A stretch of 37,647 nt of DNA from Candidatus Leptovillus gracilis (GTDB taxonomy: Bacteria; Chloroflexota; Anaerolineae; Promineifilales; Promineifilaceae), in NCBI GenBank assembly GCA_016716065.1, contig JADJXA010000009.1, positions 1-37,647 on the forward strand. The letters are read 5' to 3'. Shown here in pieces: positions 1 to 9,057 of the stretch. The notes under the pieces are model-generated. The model was not told the origin of the DNA. It did no database searches and saw nothing but the letters and a program-made list of their open reading frames with translations. Both the position numbers and the translations under genes were made by a program. Positions within the stretch are counted from its first letter, which is position 1; every line of letters starts with the position of its first letter.

Positions 1-480
1 TATCACGACGGGGATACGGTTTTGCTGGCGTTCTTTGCATAGCGGAAACCACTGTTTCGCGTGCTTCCAGGTAAACAGTGAGATTCCCGTGCCATTGTGG
101 TGTGCCGAAAGTGCGCAATAGAGCGAGTGCTGCCGGTTCTGACTTGAGTGACGGTCCTGGGGCTGTTTACCGGACGCCTGGTTTATCCGTTGTAAAACGC
201 GATGCCTGCATCAGCGGTGAAAATCGTGGTGCCGGTCTGTCGGGCGCTGTTTCGCGGGTATTCGGCGCATAATCTTATCATAATGCCGCCGGCCCAACCC
301 ATGATGGGCGTTATGCCCATCAGTGGGTTCGTCGCATCAGCCCACGACTTGCCGGCGTCAGGTCTACCAAAGCCAACAGACAGAGGGCGGACCGCTCGTT
401 TTGCTGTGCACGTGGTAAGCCCAAGGAAATTATGGATTTGTTGTGCAGCCTCAATGTGTAGTCGTTATGGGTGTTCGTGC
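1..480 (-). pseudogene. Decayed BsuBI/PstI-type restriction endonuclease (N-terminal half, cut by window start)
   Basis: Reading the minus strand and switching frames recovers a continuous match to my memory of BsuBI/PstI family endonucleases. The segments in order are EAAQQIHNFLGL, then RAQQNERSALCLLALVDLTP, then WADATNPLMGITPIM, DYAPNTRET, DAGIAFYN, RPVNSP, EPAALALLRTFGTPQW and finally RQQNRIPVV at the window edge. At least four frame changes and one in-frame stop separate these pieces, so no functional protein can be made. The catalytic C-terminal half would lie left of base 1. It directly follows the methyltransferase remnant on the same strand, as expected for a type II R-M operon. The family assignment comes from recalled conserved blocks, not from a search. 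Confidence 0.75.
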
Positions 481-489
481 AGTCACGGT

Positions 490-2000
490 TCTAACCTGGC
501 GTCAATCATGGACTGTGTAAGTACCTTTGCCTGGCGGCCCACTCGCCAAGTTTAATACGAGGGTTTCACGGCTGGGGGAATTGGTGATGAGTTTGAGGTC
601 GGTGGCATTTACCTGCGTGTGGCCGCTTCAAGCGTCGAGGAAGTTCGCGTCCAACGGCCGTAGAGTTCAGGTAGACGCCAACCCCCCTGGCCAATGATCC
701 AGGCGATCCGTGTTTGTCCGCATGAAGCAGGTTCAGGTGATTCTCAAAGCCAAGCATTGGCGCGTCACCGAAATATCCCCGGCTCAACACTGACTGACTA
801 CCCGGCGTTTTTTCTTCCTTCGACGAAAAACGCCGGATCACACAATAGAAGCCCACGGGATAAAAGCCACTTTTCGGTTCCCGGATTGCAGAATGGCGTT
901 GGGCTTTTGCATGCCTTTAATGGGCCAGTTGAAGCCACTCTTATTGAAATGGCTGAAAGAGCAGGGGGACAATGCTTGGTTCGGGCATCTCGCGTAAGTG
1001 CGCTTTCAATCGAAAGTCACCACTGGTCCGGTTGATACGCTGATACCAAGATCGGCCAAAGTGTAGGAAAAGCAAGGGAATGCGCAAAGGCGCTTATTTC
1101 AGGCGATCGGCACATGTATGAAGCTCCTAGATCGTCGGGAAAGTAATCTGCTCGAAGGATACTCGTGGGTGGTAAGGTCTGTAAAGGTGTCGTCGGTTGA
1201 CGTAGAGATAGTCACCGGTCCTCATTGGTCACAGCAATCGAGCCTGATGATAATGTTCTCTTGTAGGACCCTGGTCATCCTTAAACGCTTTGCTGCGCGA
1301 GTCAAACAGGTGGATATGGCGGATGGCTGCCCGTTGGAGGATAACTCGCGAAAGGGCCGGTAATACGGCCCATTGCAGAAGCACGGGGGAATGAAAATTG
1401 TCAACAGTTGTCCACCCGGCAGGGGTGAGAGCCAGCGCTAGCGCCACAAAAAGCTGAGTATAGGTTAACTGTCTCAATCCCGGCACGGCGTAAAGCAAGT
1501 CGGTGGGCTGAATCACTGTTGATTTTTTTTGTAAGGCGGATTCAGTATAGCGTGGGTGTATCCTCGGAGTCTTTTTGAAAACAGAGAACCTGAGAGTGAG
1601 TCGGTGGCCGTATGGATGAAATCTTCGGCGTAGATGTTGGCGATAAAATCGCCTCTATGATCGTATTTGTTCAGGGTATGTGATAAGTGCTGAATCAAAG
1701 AGTGGTCCAGTTCAAACCATCCACGTGCACATGTGGAAAAATGAAACCCACCCGACCGCCATCTTTCCAGAAAGGCTACAGACAAGGAGCCGATTCCGGC
1801 TCCGGCATCCAACAGCGACACGCGCCAGTTCCATCTGAAAAAAAGGCCAGCCATGAACACGGCCGTTCTCTCCGGGGTCAAAAACTGTCCAAATTGGGAC
1901 TTTTGGGTTGGCCCGGTACTTTACTGGAGAGTTGCAGCCTCGTTCGTTCAACTGCCGAGAAAAAAAGAAAAACTCTCCGGTTACGGTGGGTTAGGAGTAG
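490..2000 (-). pseudogene. Decayed Eco57I/BsuBI-type N6-adenine DNA methyltransferase
   Basis: The longest intact piece (1513-1881) starts TPERTAVFMAGLF, has the SAM-binding motif LLDAGAGIGSLSVAF and ends at the catalytic NPPYKK. The frame breaks in a run of eight A (minus strand) just after it. It resumes in other frames as INSDSAHRLALRRAGIETVN, then FVALALALTPAG, CNGPYYRPFRELL, IRHIHLFDSRSKAFKDD, VLQENIIIRLD, VTISTSTDDTFTDLTTHEYP and RSFIHVP. Near 600-700 come VYLNSTAVG and GHTQVNATDLKL, then LTQSMIDARLE at the C-terminus. This is the usual order for the modification enzyme of a BsuBI/PstI-like system, which would methylate adenine in the recognition site. About ten frame changes and several stops make it a clear pseudogene. 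The N-terminus near 2000 is uncertain. Confidence 0.8.
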
Positions 2001-2360
2001 CCTTGTCTGCCCTATATGCCCATCAGAACTCATATATGACCTTACGGTCTTGCTAAGAGGTAGGCTCCTCCGCACATTGGGCTCAGACCGGTCACCTGGT
2101 CTGCTTGTCCACTGTCAGATTGGCTTTACGGGACAATGGAACCCGGGCATGACATAGGTGGTGAATAACGCCATCATGCCAACTTACTATAGCACGAGAG
2201 AGGAGAGTGCATCAAAGTCATATGGGTGTGTTTGGCTCGCTCTGAGCTGTGTTTGCGGATTCTGTTCTCTATCCTGAGATAGCCTGTCTTCCAGAAGGTC
2301 TTTAGCTGCGGCGGGGAGGGACTGCAGCAGGTGATGGAAGCTTATGAAGCAGAAGAGGGT

Positions 2361-2393
2361 CAGGCGGGTAACCGCCTGGCCTTCTTTTTCTTT
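2361..2393 (+). terminator. Intrinsic terminator
   Basis: A perfect 7-bp stem (CAGGCGG / CCGCCTG, loop GTAA, 2361-2378) is followed by a T-rich tract. Upstream there is only a short plus-strand frame reading QQVMEAYEAEEGQ, possibly the end of a lost gene. Confidence 0.6.
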
Positions 2394-2464
2394 GCCGTGG
2401 GCTGGTAGGCAACCGCACTCGCCGGGAGGGGGCTAAGAGGGCGGAGGGGGGAGTGGGCTGGTCG

Positions 2465-2790
2465 GGGCCTACAGCCTGCGGCGGGCTTTGGGAGCGTGGT
2501 TGAAGGGGCCGGATTTGAGTTGGGCGACGTGGGTGTGGCTGCCGCATGTCTGGCTCTGGTTGTCGAGGTGCGCCAGAAGTGGACTGCAAATGCCGTTCAT
2601 GCGCTGGCGAGAGCGTAAGGTTACCGCGCCGCCGCAGTGGGGGCAGATGGCCTGAGGCAGGAGGCGTCCGGCAGGACGGCAGTGATAGGCTGGTGGGTAT
2701 CGAGGTGGTGCCGCGCCACATCCTGCGCCGCCGCAACTGACCGACTACCTGCCCGCCTGCTTCCAGCACGTGGAGGTCTACCGTTTCCCC
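2465..2790 (-). pseudogene. Possible remnant of a small zinc-ribbon protein
   Basis: On the minus strand one frame reads VDLHVLEAGGQVVGQLRRRR and MWRGTT. After one or two frame changes it gives PQAICPHCGGAVTLRSRQ and a short tail ending in a stop near 2468. The CPHCGG pair could be half of a zinc ribbon, and the segments read like one small hypothetical protein. The frame is not continuous and I recognise no family, so this may be chance in GC-rich sequence. Confidence 0.25.
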
Positions 2791-2981
2791 CGACAGTCAA
2801 CGAGGCTAGTTGGCGTCACCCACACTCCACCCCACTCTGGCATACGGGCATGAACCAGGGCTGAAACTGCAAAGGAGGTGTGGCGAGGACCCGGGGATGT
2901 AGGGCTGTGGTTGGTCATCGGCTGGACTGGTGGTTGGTACGTGATGGAACGAATTTTAATGCAAGGTGGGGTTTGTTGTAA

Positions 2982-3272
2982 GGATTCCATAAAGATTGAG
3001 ACTGTTCCGTAAAGATTGAGACCGAATACTCTGGAAGGGCTTTGATAGGGCTGGAGTTTCCGTAAAGATTGATAATGGCCTATTTGGATTCCGCAAAGAT
3101 TGATAATGGCCTACAAGGGGGGCTGTTCGTGCCCTTCATCAATCCTACACGTGAAATTTTCGGGCTACCTCTGGAAAACTACCCATTTCGTCGCCGAAAC
3201 TTAACTGTCCAGTCTCAATCTTTACGGAACCGGTCTCATCCTTACGGAATGGTCTCAATCTTTGCGGATTCC
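2982..3272. repeat. MITE-like cluster of inverted 18-25 bp repeats
   Basis: Four copies of a TTCCGTAAAGATTGA-type word lie on the left (2982-3000, 3005-3023, 3057-3081, 3089-3113). Three inverted copies (GTCTCAATCTTTACGGAA type) lie on the right (3212-3229, 3232-3249, 3251-3272). The two copies nearest the centre on the left share the extension GATAATGGCCTA. Multiple sub-terminal repeats in opposite orientation at two ends are typical of IS21-family elements. The 100 bp between the arms encodes no transposase, so this looks like a non-autonomous derivative or a deletion remnant. Confidence 0.65.
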
Positions 3273-3377
3273 TACTGGGATCCTACAGGATTCCCACAAC
3301 CGATCACGTAAGTGTCTTGATGTTTGATGGCAAACTGTATAACCTAGGGGGACGGGTCGCCCCCGCCCCCGGCTTCA

Positions 3378-3412
3378 AAACCGGACGTGAGCGTTTCCAC
3401 TCATCCGGCTCC
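3378..3412 (-). ncRNA. Group II intron domain V
   Basis: On the minus strand the 35 nt read GAGCCGGATGAGTGGAAAC then GCTCACGTCCGGTTTT. This forms the conserved helix with a GAAA tetraloop (GAGTG-GAAA-CGCTC) and lower stem GCCGG/CCGGT, followed by domain VI. The GAAA loop and the GAGCC start match the usual catalytic domain V consensus, so the ribozyme core itself is not obviously mutated. Confidence 0.85.
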
Positions 3413-3439
3413 TCGCATGACTGGCACATTTTCATGAGC

Positions 3440-5107
3440 GCCTCCAACGCTGCCTTAGACGTTTGTCCTTAGCAGTCTTCTGGTGATGACAGTGTTGGTG
3501 AAGAAGCTGCCAGTTGGTATAGCTATCTTTACCTCCGCTGGCTTGGGAACAATGTGGTCAACTTCCAGAAGATCACCTGACGTAAATACAATCCACAATG
3601 AGCGCAAACCAGATTGCTGTTCAGTAGCTTCGCTACTCGTGTTGGGGTTCCAGTATAAGCCCGCTCTTCTTTTGGCCCCAACCCAATCTCCATCATATGG
3701 ACTCTTGCTGCCTTTACCTTGACATGTCGCTTGATGGGTGTTTCGAAATGCCGGTAAAGCGGCAGACCAACAGGCGCGGCAAAGAGGGAAGTTCCCGGTC
3801 AGGATGCCAATATTTACGGGGCAATCCATTTCCGGATTTAGATGGGTGGCGACCTTTGCCCAGCGGGAGAAGCTTGACAAAGGTGAGATTGCCAGTTTGG
3901 AAAAGGCATCTTTTGAAGCAACCGTGGCAAAGGGCAGTCCAGCCGCGTGTAGTTTGTTGAGTTGAAAGACGAGCGTGCCTGTGGTGTGAATGGGTGCGCC
4001 TCGATAATGCGCTTAACCTCCTGGTAGTGCCGTTGCATCGCGTTCTTATTGGGTTTAATAATGGTCTTGGCTTTGGTGGCAAGTTGGGCCGGATACCCCG
4101 TTTTCCCGGAGCGATTCTTACCCGCCGGGTATTGACGCACATGAAATCCGAGAAATCGAACCCAACCTTGCCTTCATGCTGGGTGAAATGTATGGGTGTT
4201 ATGTTTTGCTTGGTTTCAATTCCAGCCCCATCCCAGCTAACCATGCTGACGCTGTTTCCTTTAGCTGCTCAATGACGGGTGCAGGTCTTTGTGCAATACC
4301 ACCAAATCATCGGCATAACGAATTAATCGCGCCTGTGGGTGTGCTTTCCGAGACGGCCGTTTCCAGACCGTGTAAAGCGATGTTGGCTAACAGTGGCGAA
4401 TGACCCCACCCTGAGGCGAACCGGCGGGTGTGGGGAAAAGCCGGTCTTCTTCCATGATCCTAGCTTTGAGCCAGGCTCGGATGGAACGGCGAAGGGCATA
4501 AGGGGAAAAGGTTCCAGTTTTGCCAACAGTGCGGTATGGCTAATGCGGTAGAAGCATTGGGCGATGTCTGCATCGAGGACATTATTTTGCTTTGAGGCAG
4601 ATAGATTGAAAGATGGCTTCAATAGCATCATGGGCGGAGCGTCCTGGCGGAATCCGTAACTGTTTGGTTCAAAGCGAGCTTCCCATTCGGGTTCCAGGGC
4701 AAGCTTGGCTAAGGCTTGCTCAGCTCGGTCGCGTATGGTGGGGATACCCAAGGGCGCATCTCCGTTTTACCTGGTTTAGAATCCATACGCGCCGCACGGG
4801 GCGGGCTTTTCTGTCGAAGTTTCAGCGTTTGCGCCAGATACAATCGTTAGCTGGGTGAAAGGCGTTTGACGCCATCAATGCCGGCAGTATTCTTGCCGCG
4901 ATTGTCTTGCGTAACCCGTCTGACAGCGAGACACCGAGCGTGCCAAGAGTTAATTAAGAGCCTTTGGAGCTTGTGGATTGTTTTTCTGTCATCCTCAATT
5001 GAGGCTTGGTAAATACGCTTTTTTGGAGCTTGAAAACCGACCGCCTCGAATTTCTTCCAGGGGCCAGGTCTTTCCATTCATACATCCGGTTGTTGTACCG
5101 TGTTCAT
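3440..5107 (-). pseudogene. ltrA: Group II intron-encoded reverse transcriptase/maturase with HNH domain, frameshifted
   Basis: The start is probably ATG at 5107 (MNTVQQPDV), after which a stop appears at once because of a frameshift. The next pieces read APKKRIYQASIEDDRK and AVRRVTQDNRGKNTAGIDGV (RT0/1 region). At 4323-4751 follow GIPTIRDRAEQALAKLALEP and FEPNSYGFR, then the catalytic YADD in LIRYADDLVVLHKDL (4306-4317). Toward the C-terminus are the maturase domain X region and an HNH endonuclease piece, SGDLLEVDHIVPK, near 3530. A functional protein would reverse-transcribe and help splice the intron RNA. At least five frame changes show it is dead, although YADD and domain V are kept. The ltrA symbol is used generically. 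Confidence 0.8.
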
Positions 5108-5774
5108 AACCTGGTTACTCCTACTTGTGTCCTTACCTTCCAATCATGCGTCCCCCGTCTGCCTATCCGGGGCATTACCCCCGGCTTTTGCTTCTTGGGG
5201 AATCCTTCCCCGACCGGCATCCGGTTGGCGCCTGCTCAGTCCGGCTGAGAGCACGGGCGGGGTTACTTCGTTCCTGTGGTTCGTTTTGCGTATCCTTAGG
5301 GTCAGACTATACACCGGGTTTGTCGGGGTGAACCCTGGTCGTGCTTGCCATGCGCCAGGCCCTTATCCTTTCCCATTTTGGGCAAGCCAATAGTCCGCGT
5401 AGGCTTGTTTCTATTCACGATGCTTCAGACGTCTGTTCGTATTCCTACCCATAGATACCTGCTTGCGGGGATGACCTGGTCGAACCCAGGCGACCCGCTT
5501 TTTCATCCCGCTTCACGGATTGATGTCCAGTCGCTACCATGGGGATGTAGCATTCTCCGTTCACTAGAGGTTGGGGATTGCACCCAACATCGAACCACAA
5601 GTTATCAAGGATTTAGTTAGCCATACTACCTCCTTGCCTCTCATCCCCCGGTCATGAACCGGTTTCGAGAGAACGAATCAAAACGGCAGGAAATAGAGCA
5701 GCATCCTCTTTTTGTCACCCATGATGGCCTGCGGCCATGGGCTTTGTGAAGTTTTAATAAGGCCTGGTGTGATG

Positions 5775-5814
5775 AGGCCGGTTGTAGACCTTGCGTCTGC
5801 AACCGGCCTTTTTG
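5775..5814 (+). terminator. Strong intrinsic terminator before the SSB-tail gene
   Basis: A 15-bp stem (5775-5789 with 5795-5809, one G-T position) ends in a T tract (5808-5814). It lies only about 30 bp before the next start codon, so it either ends upstream transcription or acts as a leader attenuator for the gene at 5847. Confidence 0.8.
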
Positions 5815-5846
5815 TTTACCCATATGCGATCAAAGGAGCGTTTTCC

Positions 5847-6236
5847 ATGTTTATTCAACGTGTATTCAACCATTCGGCTGCGCTCATGGCCGGCCTGGTT
5901 TCCCGTCTCATCTTCAGCTGCTGGGCGCGTGGTTATGAAGAACATTATGGCGCCTGCGAGGATGCTTACGCCGCTCATATCGGACCGCTGTACCTGGAGG
6001 TCAACCAGTGTTTTGTTCTGGATCACCATGATGCCTACGTTGGTGTTCGGATTCCCACGCTGCACCACAGTAACGGCCGTTGGCAGTGGGGTCGGCTGCA
6101 CCTGGGGTATCGGTTCTCTCAGGGTGACGAGCAGGTACGGCAAACCGGTGTGGAGGTCTACTGGTTTCGGCCATTGCCCAAAGTGGTCTACGGCAAGTCA
6201 AGCCCGCCTGCTGACGACGAAGATTTCCCCTTCTAA
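5847..6236 (+). CDS. Small protein with SSB-like acidic C-terminal tip
   Basis: The start ATG at 5847 is chosen because AAGGAG sits about 8 bases upstream; the frame is open further upstream but runs through a terminator hairpin. The 129-aa product is not recognised. It has a short hydrophobic N-terminal stretch (residues 10-25) and an aromatic-rich middle with YVGVRIPTLHH and LHLGYRF. It ends PPADDEDFPF, which closely resembles the SSB C-terminal tip (D-D-D-I-P-F) that recruits replication and repair proteins; the real SSB downstream ends EDDVPF. No OB-fold is evident by eye. The stop overlaps an ATG of the longer form of the next gene, so the two are probably one transcript. Inference: it may use SSB-type partner recognition in DNA processing on this element. 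Confidence 0.75.
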   Translation: MFIQRVFNHSAALMAGLVSRLIFSCWARGYEEHYGACEDAYAAHIGPLYLEVNQCFVLDHHDAYVGVRIPTLHHSNGRWQWGRLHLGYRFSQGDEQVRQTGVEVYWFRPLPKVVYGKSSPPADDEDFPF

Positions 6237-6316
6237 TGTCTTATCGGGGGAGCGGCGCAATTCATGCCCTCCCCTTTATCAATCCATTTCAACCCCAATT
6301 TAATAGGAGAATGATG

Positions 6317-8914
6317 ATGACCGTTTTACGTTACGATGATAATCGTGGTGGTTTAGCCTATCCGTTTCTGCCCAATGAACTACAGTGGCAGATTGTCTCT
6401 CATACGTTCGGTGACGAAGAATCGCTGACCAAGATTTTCCAGGTCGCTCCCCCTACCCTCCGCTGGGTGAAGGACGATAAAGTGCTGGATTTAACCATTC
6501 CTGGCATGGATACCCAGACTTTCCTGGCTCGCTTCGGCTTGCAACTGTCCATGCATAAAGGTGGTTACGTTTTGAGCAAACGGCTCTCTCGCGTCATGCG
6601 GCCGTTTCGTTACTGGGGCTTCTTCCGCGATACCGACATCAGGATAGATTACAACCCGCACCTCGACGGCCGTCTGTGGGATGGCAGCGGCCAGGCCAGC
6701 CGCAGTTTCATCCAGCGGCTGGCCGACAGCCTGGATCTCGATGAACGCCATCGCCGCGAACTGCTGCACACGAACCGGTTCGAGGTGACGACGCTGCACG
6801 CCGGCGGGCAGGACAAGGGACACGTGTTGGTGGTGGATGATCTCGCCGTCGATTTCATGTTCCCGGCCGGCAGCGCCAAACAGGAGTTGGCGCTGGTAGA
6901 CGGCAGTGTCTTCATCGGCCTCAATCCCATCCACAGCGAAGACCAGATGTGCCTGGACATCCAGAGCCTCATCAACCTGCATCCCTTCTTCCAGCCAGAG
7001 CATTTGTTGGCCTGGGCAGGCATGGAGAGCGAGTTGTTCCTGAGTGGGATTCGGGACGGCCGTTTAGCCAGCATTCTCAACCGCTTGTACGATGCCGAAT
7101 CCGTCTCCGATTTAGACAGCCTGGCCGACTGGCACGTGGGCGAGTATATCGCCAGCGGTGGCAGCCTGATGTGGTTTGCCGGGATGGTCAAAGCAGTGGC
7201 GCGGCAGCATCTCAAGCGATTGGGCAGCCGCGCCAGCAAGCTGCGCTGTCCGGCGCCTGGGGGTAGATATTATTTGTTCCCGGCGGTTGTGGGCAACCGG
7301 GACGTGCCAGAAGGTTACGTTGAACTCGACCCGGCTTGCGCTACGGCCTGGGTCAATGACAGCGATTGGTTGACGACAATTGTGGATGTTTTGGGTGGTT
7401 GTGATGGCGATGACGCCGTCTGGGTCTTCCCGTTTGCCGACGTCAGTGACAGCGCGGATGGAAACCAACCGTTACAGAAGATGCTTATCTGGCGCAGTCC
7501 CAATCAGCTGGGCGAGTATGTGGTGTTGCAGCCGACCGCCAACAGCCATGTCATCGCCTGGGACACGGCCAACGGCTCTCTGGCAGCCCCTAAAATGAAA
7601 AGACGCCTGCTCCCGAACCGTATTGATAGCACGAACTATCAGTACGGCGAATTAACGGAAGCAAGCGACTCCCATAGAACAAATGTATCATACACAATCG
7701 AGGCCATGGCGTCAACCATCCATCGCGCTGCCGCCAATCAGGGGGTTTTGGGTGCGCATTGCAACGCGCTCATGTTGTGCAAAGCGATTTACGGCCGTTT
7801 ACCAGACCATCTCCCGGCCACGTTGGAGGCCGTCATTGACGGCTCGGTGAAGACCGGGCTAAACCTGGCACCCGTCAAGCAGTGGAATCAGATGGCCATC
7901 ACTCGCATGGTTAAACATGGTCAGGCCAACGCCAACCGCGCCATGCCGGCTGTGTTGGTGGACCGGCTGCCGGAATGGTTGCGGCCGCAGGCGGAGGCGG
8001 CTGCGAGCGGTTGTCAAACCAGCGGTTGCCAAACCGCCCATTGGCTGGACACTCTGGCCAATGCCCTGGAACTGCACAAGGCGCAGTATTGGGCCGACGT
8101 GGAAGCGCTGGCTACGGAAGCGTGCCCGCCGCTGGAACTCTTTGACCACGGCCGTGACTGGCTGCACGTCGGCAAGGATTTGCGTCAGGCGTATAGTCGC
8201 GTCATCCGGCAGGCAATCGGCGCTGTTTGCGCTGGCACTGAAGTCGCCTCCGATGATGTTTCGATTGCGCTCAACGCAAACTTCGACGCTGCCCGTGAAG
8301 CCAGTGAAGCATTCCTGGCTCAGTGGCCGGTGGAGAAACGGCCGTTTGTCCTGTTAGGCACAGCGGCGTACTTGTATGTACACGGGCCACAAAATGGCGA
8401 GCCGGTGCGGGATGCGCTCATCTGGCAGTTGGGCGCCAAACGGGATGGCAGTGGTCGGGAGTCAGGCATTGCCCGGGCCATGCTCGATGCCCTGCGTCAG
8501 ATTGGACTGCTCGGTGACCCGATATGGACGACATCCGGCGCGGTTCTTTTCTACAACGAGAAGCCGCAAGCGCGGCGTTCCGGCGTACCGGTCAGGCTGA
8601 ATGGGGTCTGGCTCAACTGGCTCAATTCACGAAACGGCCGTGCCTACAGCCGCATGAGCGACGTGCCGCCGGCCGAACGGGACCAGGCCAAAGCCCGCAT
8701 TGCCGACTTTGTGCAAGAGCAGTTTCGCGGCATGATACTTACCACCGAGGTGACCGATAGCAACCGGGTGGTGACGCGCACGCCGCATGGCAACCTGTTC
8801 GGTTACGTGCAAAAAGACCACGAACTGGCAGCCATCCGCTATGACCAGTGGCGCATTGCCTGGGCGCATGCCATTGACGGCAACGTGTTGGCGGTGCTGG
8901 AACCGGCAATCTGA
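6317..8914 (+). CDS. Pol1: putative double-psi beta-barrel RNA polymerase-like protein
   Basis: Three ATG codons in a row (6311, 6314, 6317) follow AGGAG (6305-6309); spacing favours 6317, giving 865 aa. Visible motifs in order: HKGGYVLSKRLSRVMRP (80-96); GGQDKGHVLVVDD (163-175); LDIQSLINLHPFF (213-225); RCPAPGGRYYLFPA (310-323); AWVNDSDW (344-351); GGCDGDDAVWVFPFAD (360-375); WRSPNQLGEYVVL (392-404); NQGVLGAHCNALML (474-487); SVKTGLNL (510-517). All recur in the same order in the paralogue at 20923. The order KG, R-P-PGG, acidic DGDD, then KTG recalls eukaryotic RdRP/QDE-1 and YonO polymerases, where DxDGD aspartates hold the catalytic metal. Here the first of those aspartates is Gly. About 110 C-terminal residues are not shared with Pol2. 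The gene is certain; the polymerase role is inference from recalled motifs. Confidence 0.7.
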   Translation: MTVLRYDDNRGGLAYPFLPNELQWQIVSHTFGDEESLTKIFQVAPPTLRWVKDDKVLDLTIPGMDTQTFLARFGLQLSMHKGGYVLSKRLSRVMRPFRYWGFFRDTDIRIDYNPHLDGRLWDGSGQASRSFIQRLADSLDLDERHRRELLHTNRFEVTTLHAGGQDKGHVLVVDDLAVDFMFPAGSAKQELALVDGSVFIGLNPIHSEDQMCLDIQSLINLHPFFQPEHLLAWAGMESELFLSGIRDGRLASILNRLYDAESVSDLDSLADWHVGEYIASGGSLMWFAGMVKAVARQHLKRLGSRASKLRCPAPGGRYYLFPAVVGNRDVPEGYVELDPACATAWVNDSDWLTTIVDVLGGCDGDDAVWVFPFADVSDSADGNQPLQKMLIWRSPNQLGEYVVLQPTANSHVIAWDTANGSLAAPKMKRRLLPNRIDSTNYQYGELTEASDSHRTNVSYTIEAMASTIHRAAANQGVLGAHCNALMLCKAIYGRLPDHLPATLEAVIDGSVKTGLNLAPVKQWNQMAITRMVKHGQANANRAMPAVLVDRLPEWLRPQAEAAASGCQTSGCQTAHWLDTLANALELHKAQYWADVEALATEACPPLELFDHGRDWLHVGKDLRQAYSRVIRQAIGAVCAGTEVASDDVSIALNANFDAAREASEAFLAQWPVEKRPFVLLGTAAYLYVHGPQNGEPVRDALIWQLGAKRDGSGRESGIARAMLDALRQIGLLGDPIWTTSGAVLFYNEKPQARRSGVPVRLNGVWLNWLNSRNGRAYSRMSDVPPAERDQAKARIADFVQEQFRGMILTTEVTDSNRVVTRTPHGNLFGYVQKDHELAAIRYDQWRIAWAHAIDGNVLAVLEPAI

Positions 8915-9057
8915 CGTTTCTTTTCCTATTCATCAAGACGGTAACTGGCCTTTCGGGGTTAGTTATCGTCTGTTTTATGATCCATTGACGGTATCCATTA
9001 TAATGTTGGACAAAGCGAGAGTTTGTTCGTCTTGTTTTGCAAAGTTGGAGGACAAAG

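Larger units (their letters stand above)
2001..2981. other. Mostly gene-free stretch
   Basis: No convincing intact gene is seen. Open frames here look like products of biased composition. The stretch holds one intrinsic terminator (2361-2393) and a possible zinc-ribbon gene remnant on the minus strand (2465-2790), listed separately. The ACGGCCGT palindrome common elsewhere in the window is absent. Confidence 0.5.
3338..5718 (-). mobile_element. Group II intron (retroelement), decayed
   Basis: The minus strand carries a typical domain V hairpin at 3378-3412, a GC-rich domain VI-like hairpin (about 3343-3376) and a 3' end near 3338. Upstream is a frameshifted reverse transcriptase-maturase-HNH gene (3440-5107) and about 500-600 bp of structured leader matching the ribozyme domain I-III position. 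The 3' boundary is set from domain VI. The 5' boundary is uncertain: a GTGAC at 5718 (minus strand) is the nearest thing to the usual GUGYG start. No ACGGCCGT palindrome occurs inside, unlike in most of the neighbouring sequence, which fits foreign origin. Confidence 0.75.

Noticed and set aside
202..555. A 117-codon plus-strand frame
   Set aside because: The opposite strand reads as a decayed restriction endonuclease, so this frame is an artefact.
2302..2769. A 155-codon Pro/Arg-rich minus-strand frame
   Set aside because: Low-complexity composition, and it competes with a better though broken zinc-ribbon frame.
2982..3272. Repeat cluster considered as a CRISPR array
   Set aside because: Repeat spacing is irregular, copies are in both orientations and no cas genes are near.
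6491..7003. Minus-strand open frames opposite Pol1
   Set aside because: They shadow the strongly conserved Pol1 coding frame, whose motifs recur in Pol2.
6317..8914. Pol1 as a standard multisubunit RNA polymerase subunit (RpoB/RpoC) or DnaG primase
   Set aside because: No RpoB/RpoC signature blocks and no Toprim or zinc-ribbon primase motifs are seen.
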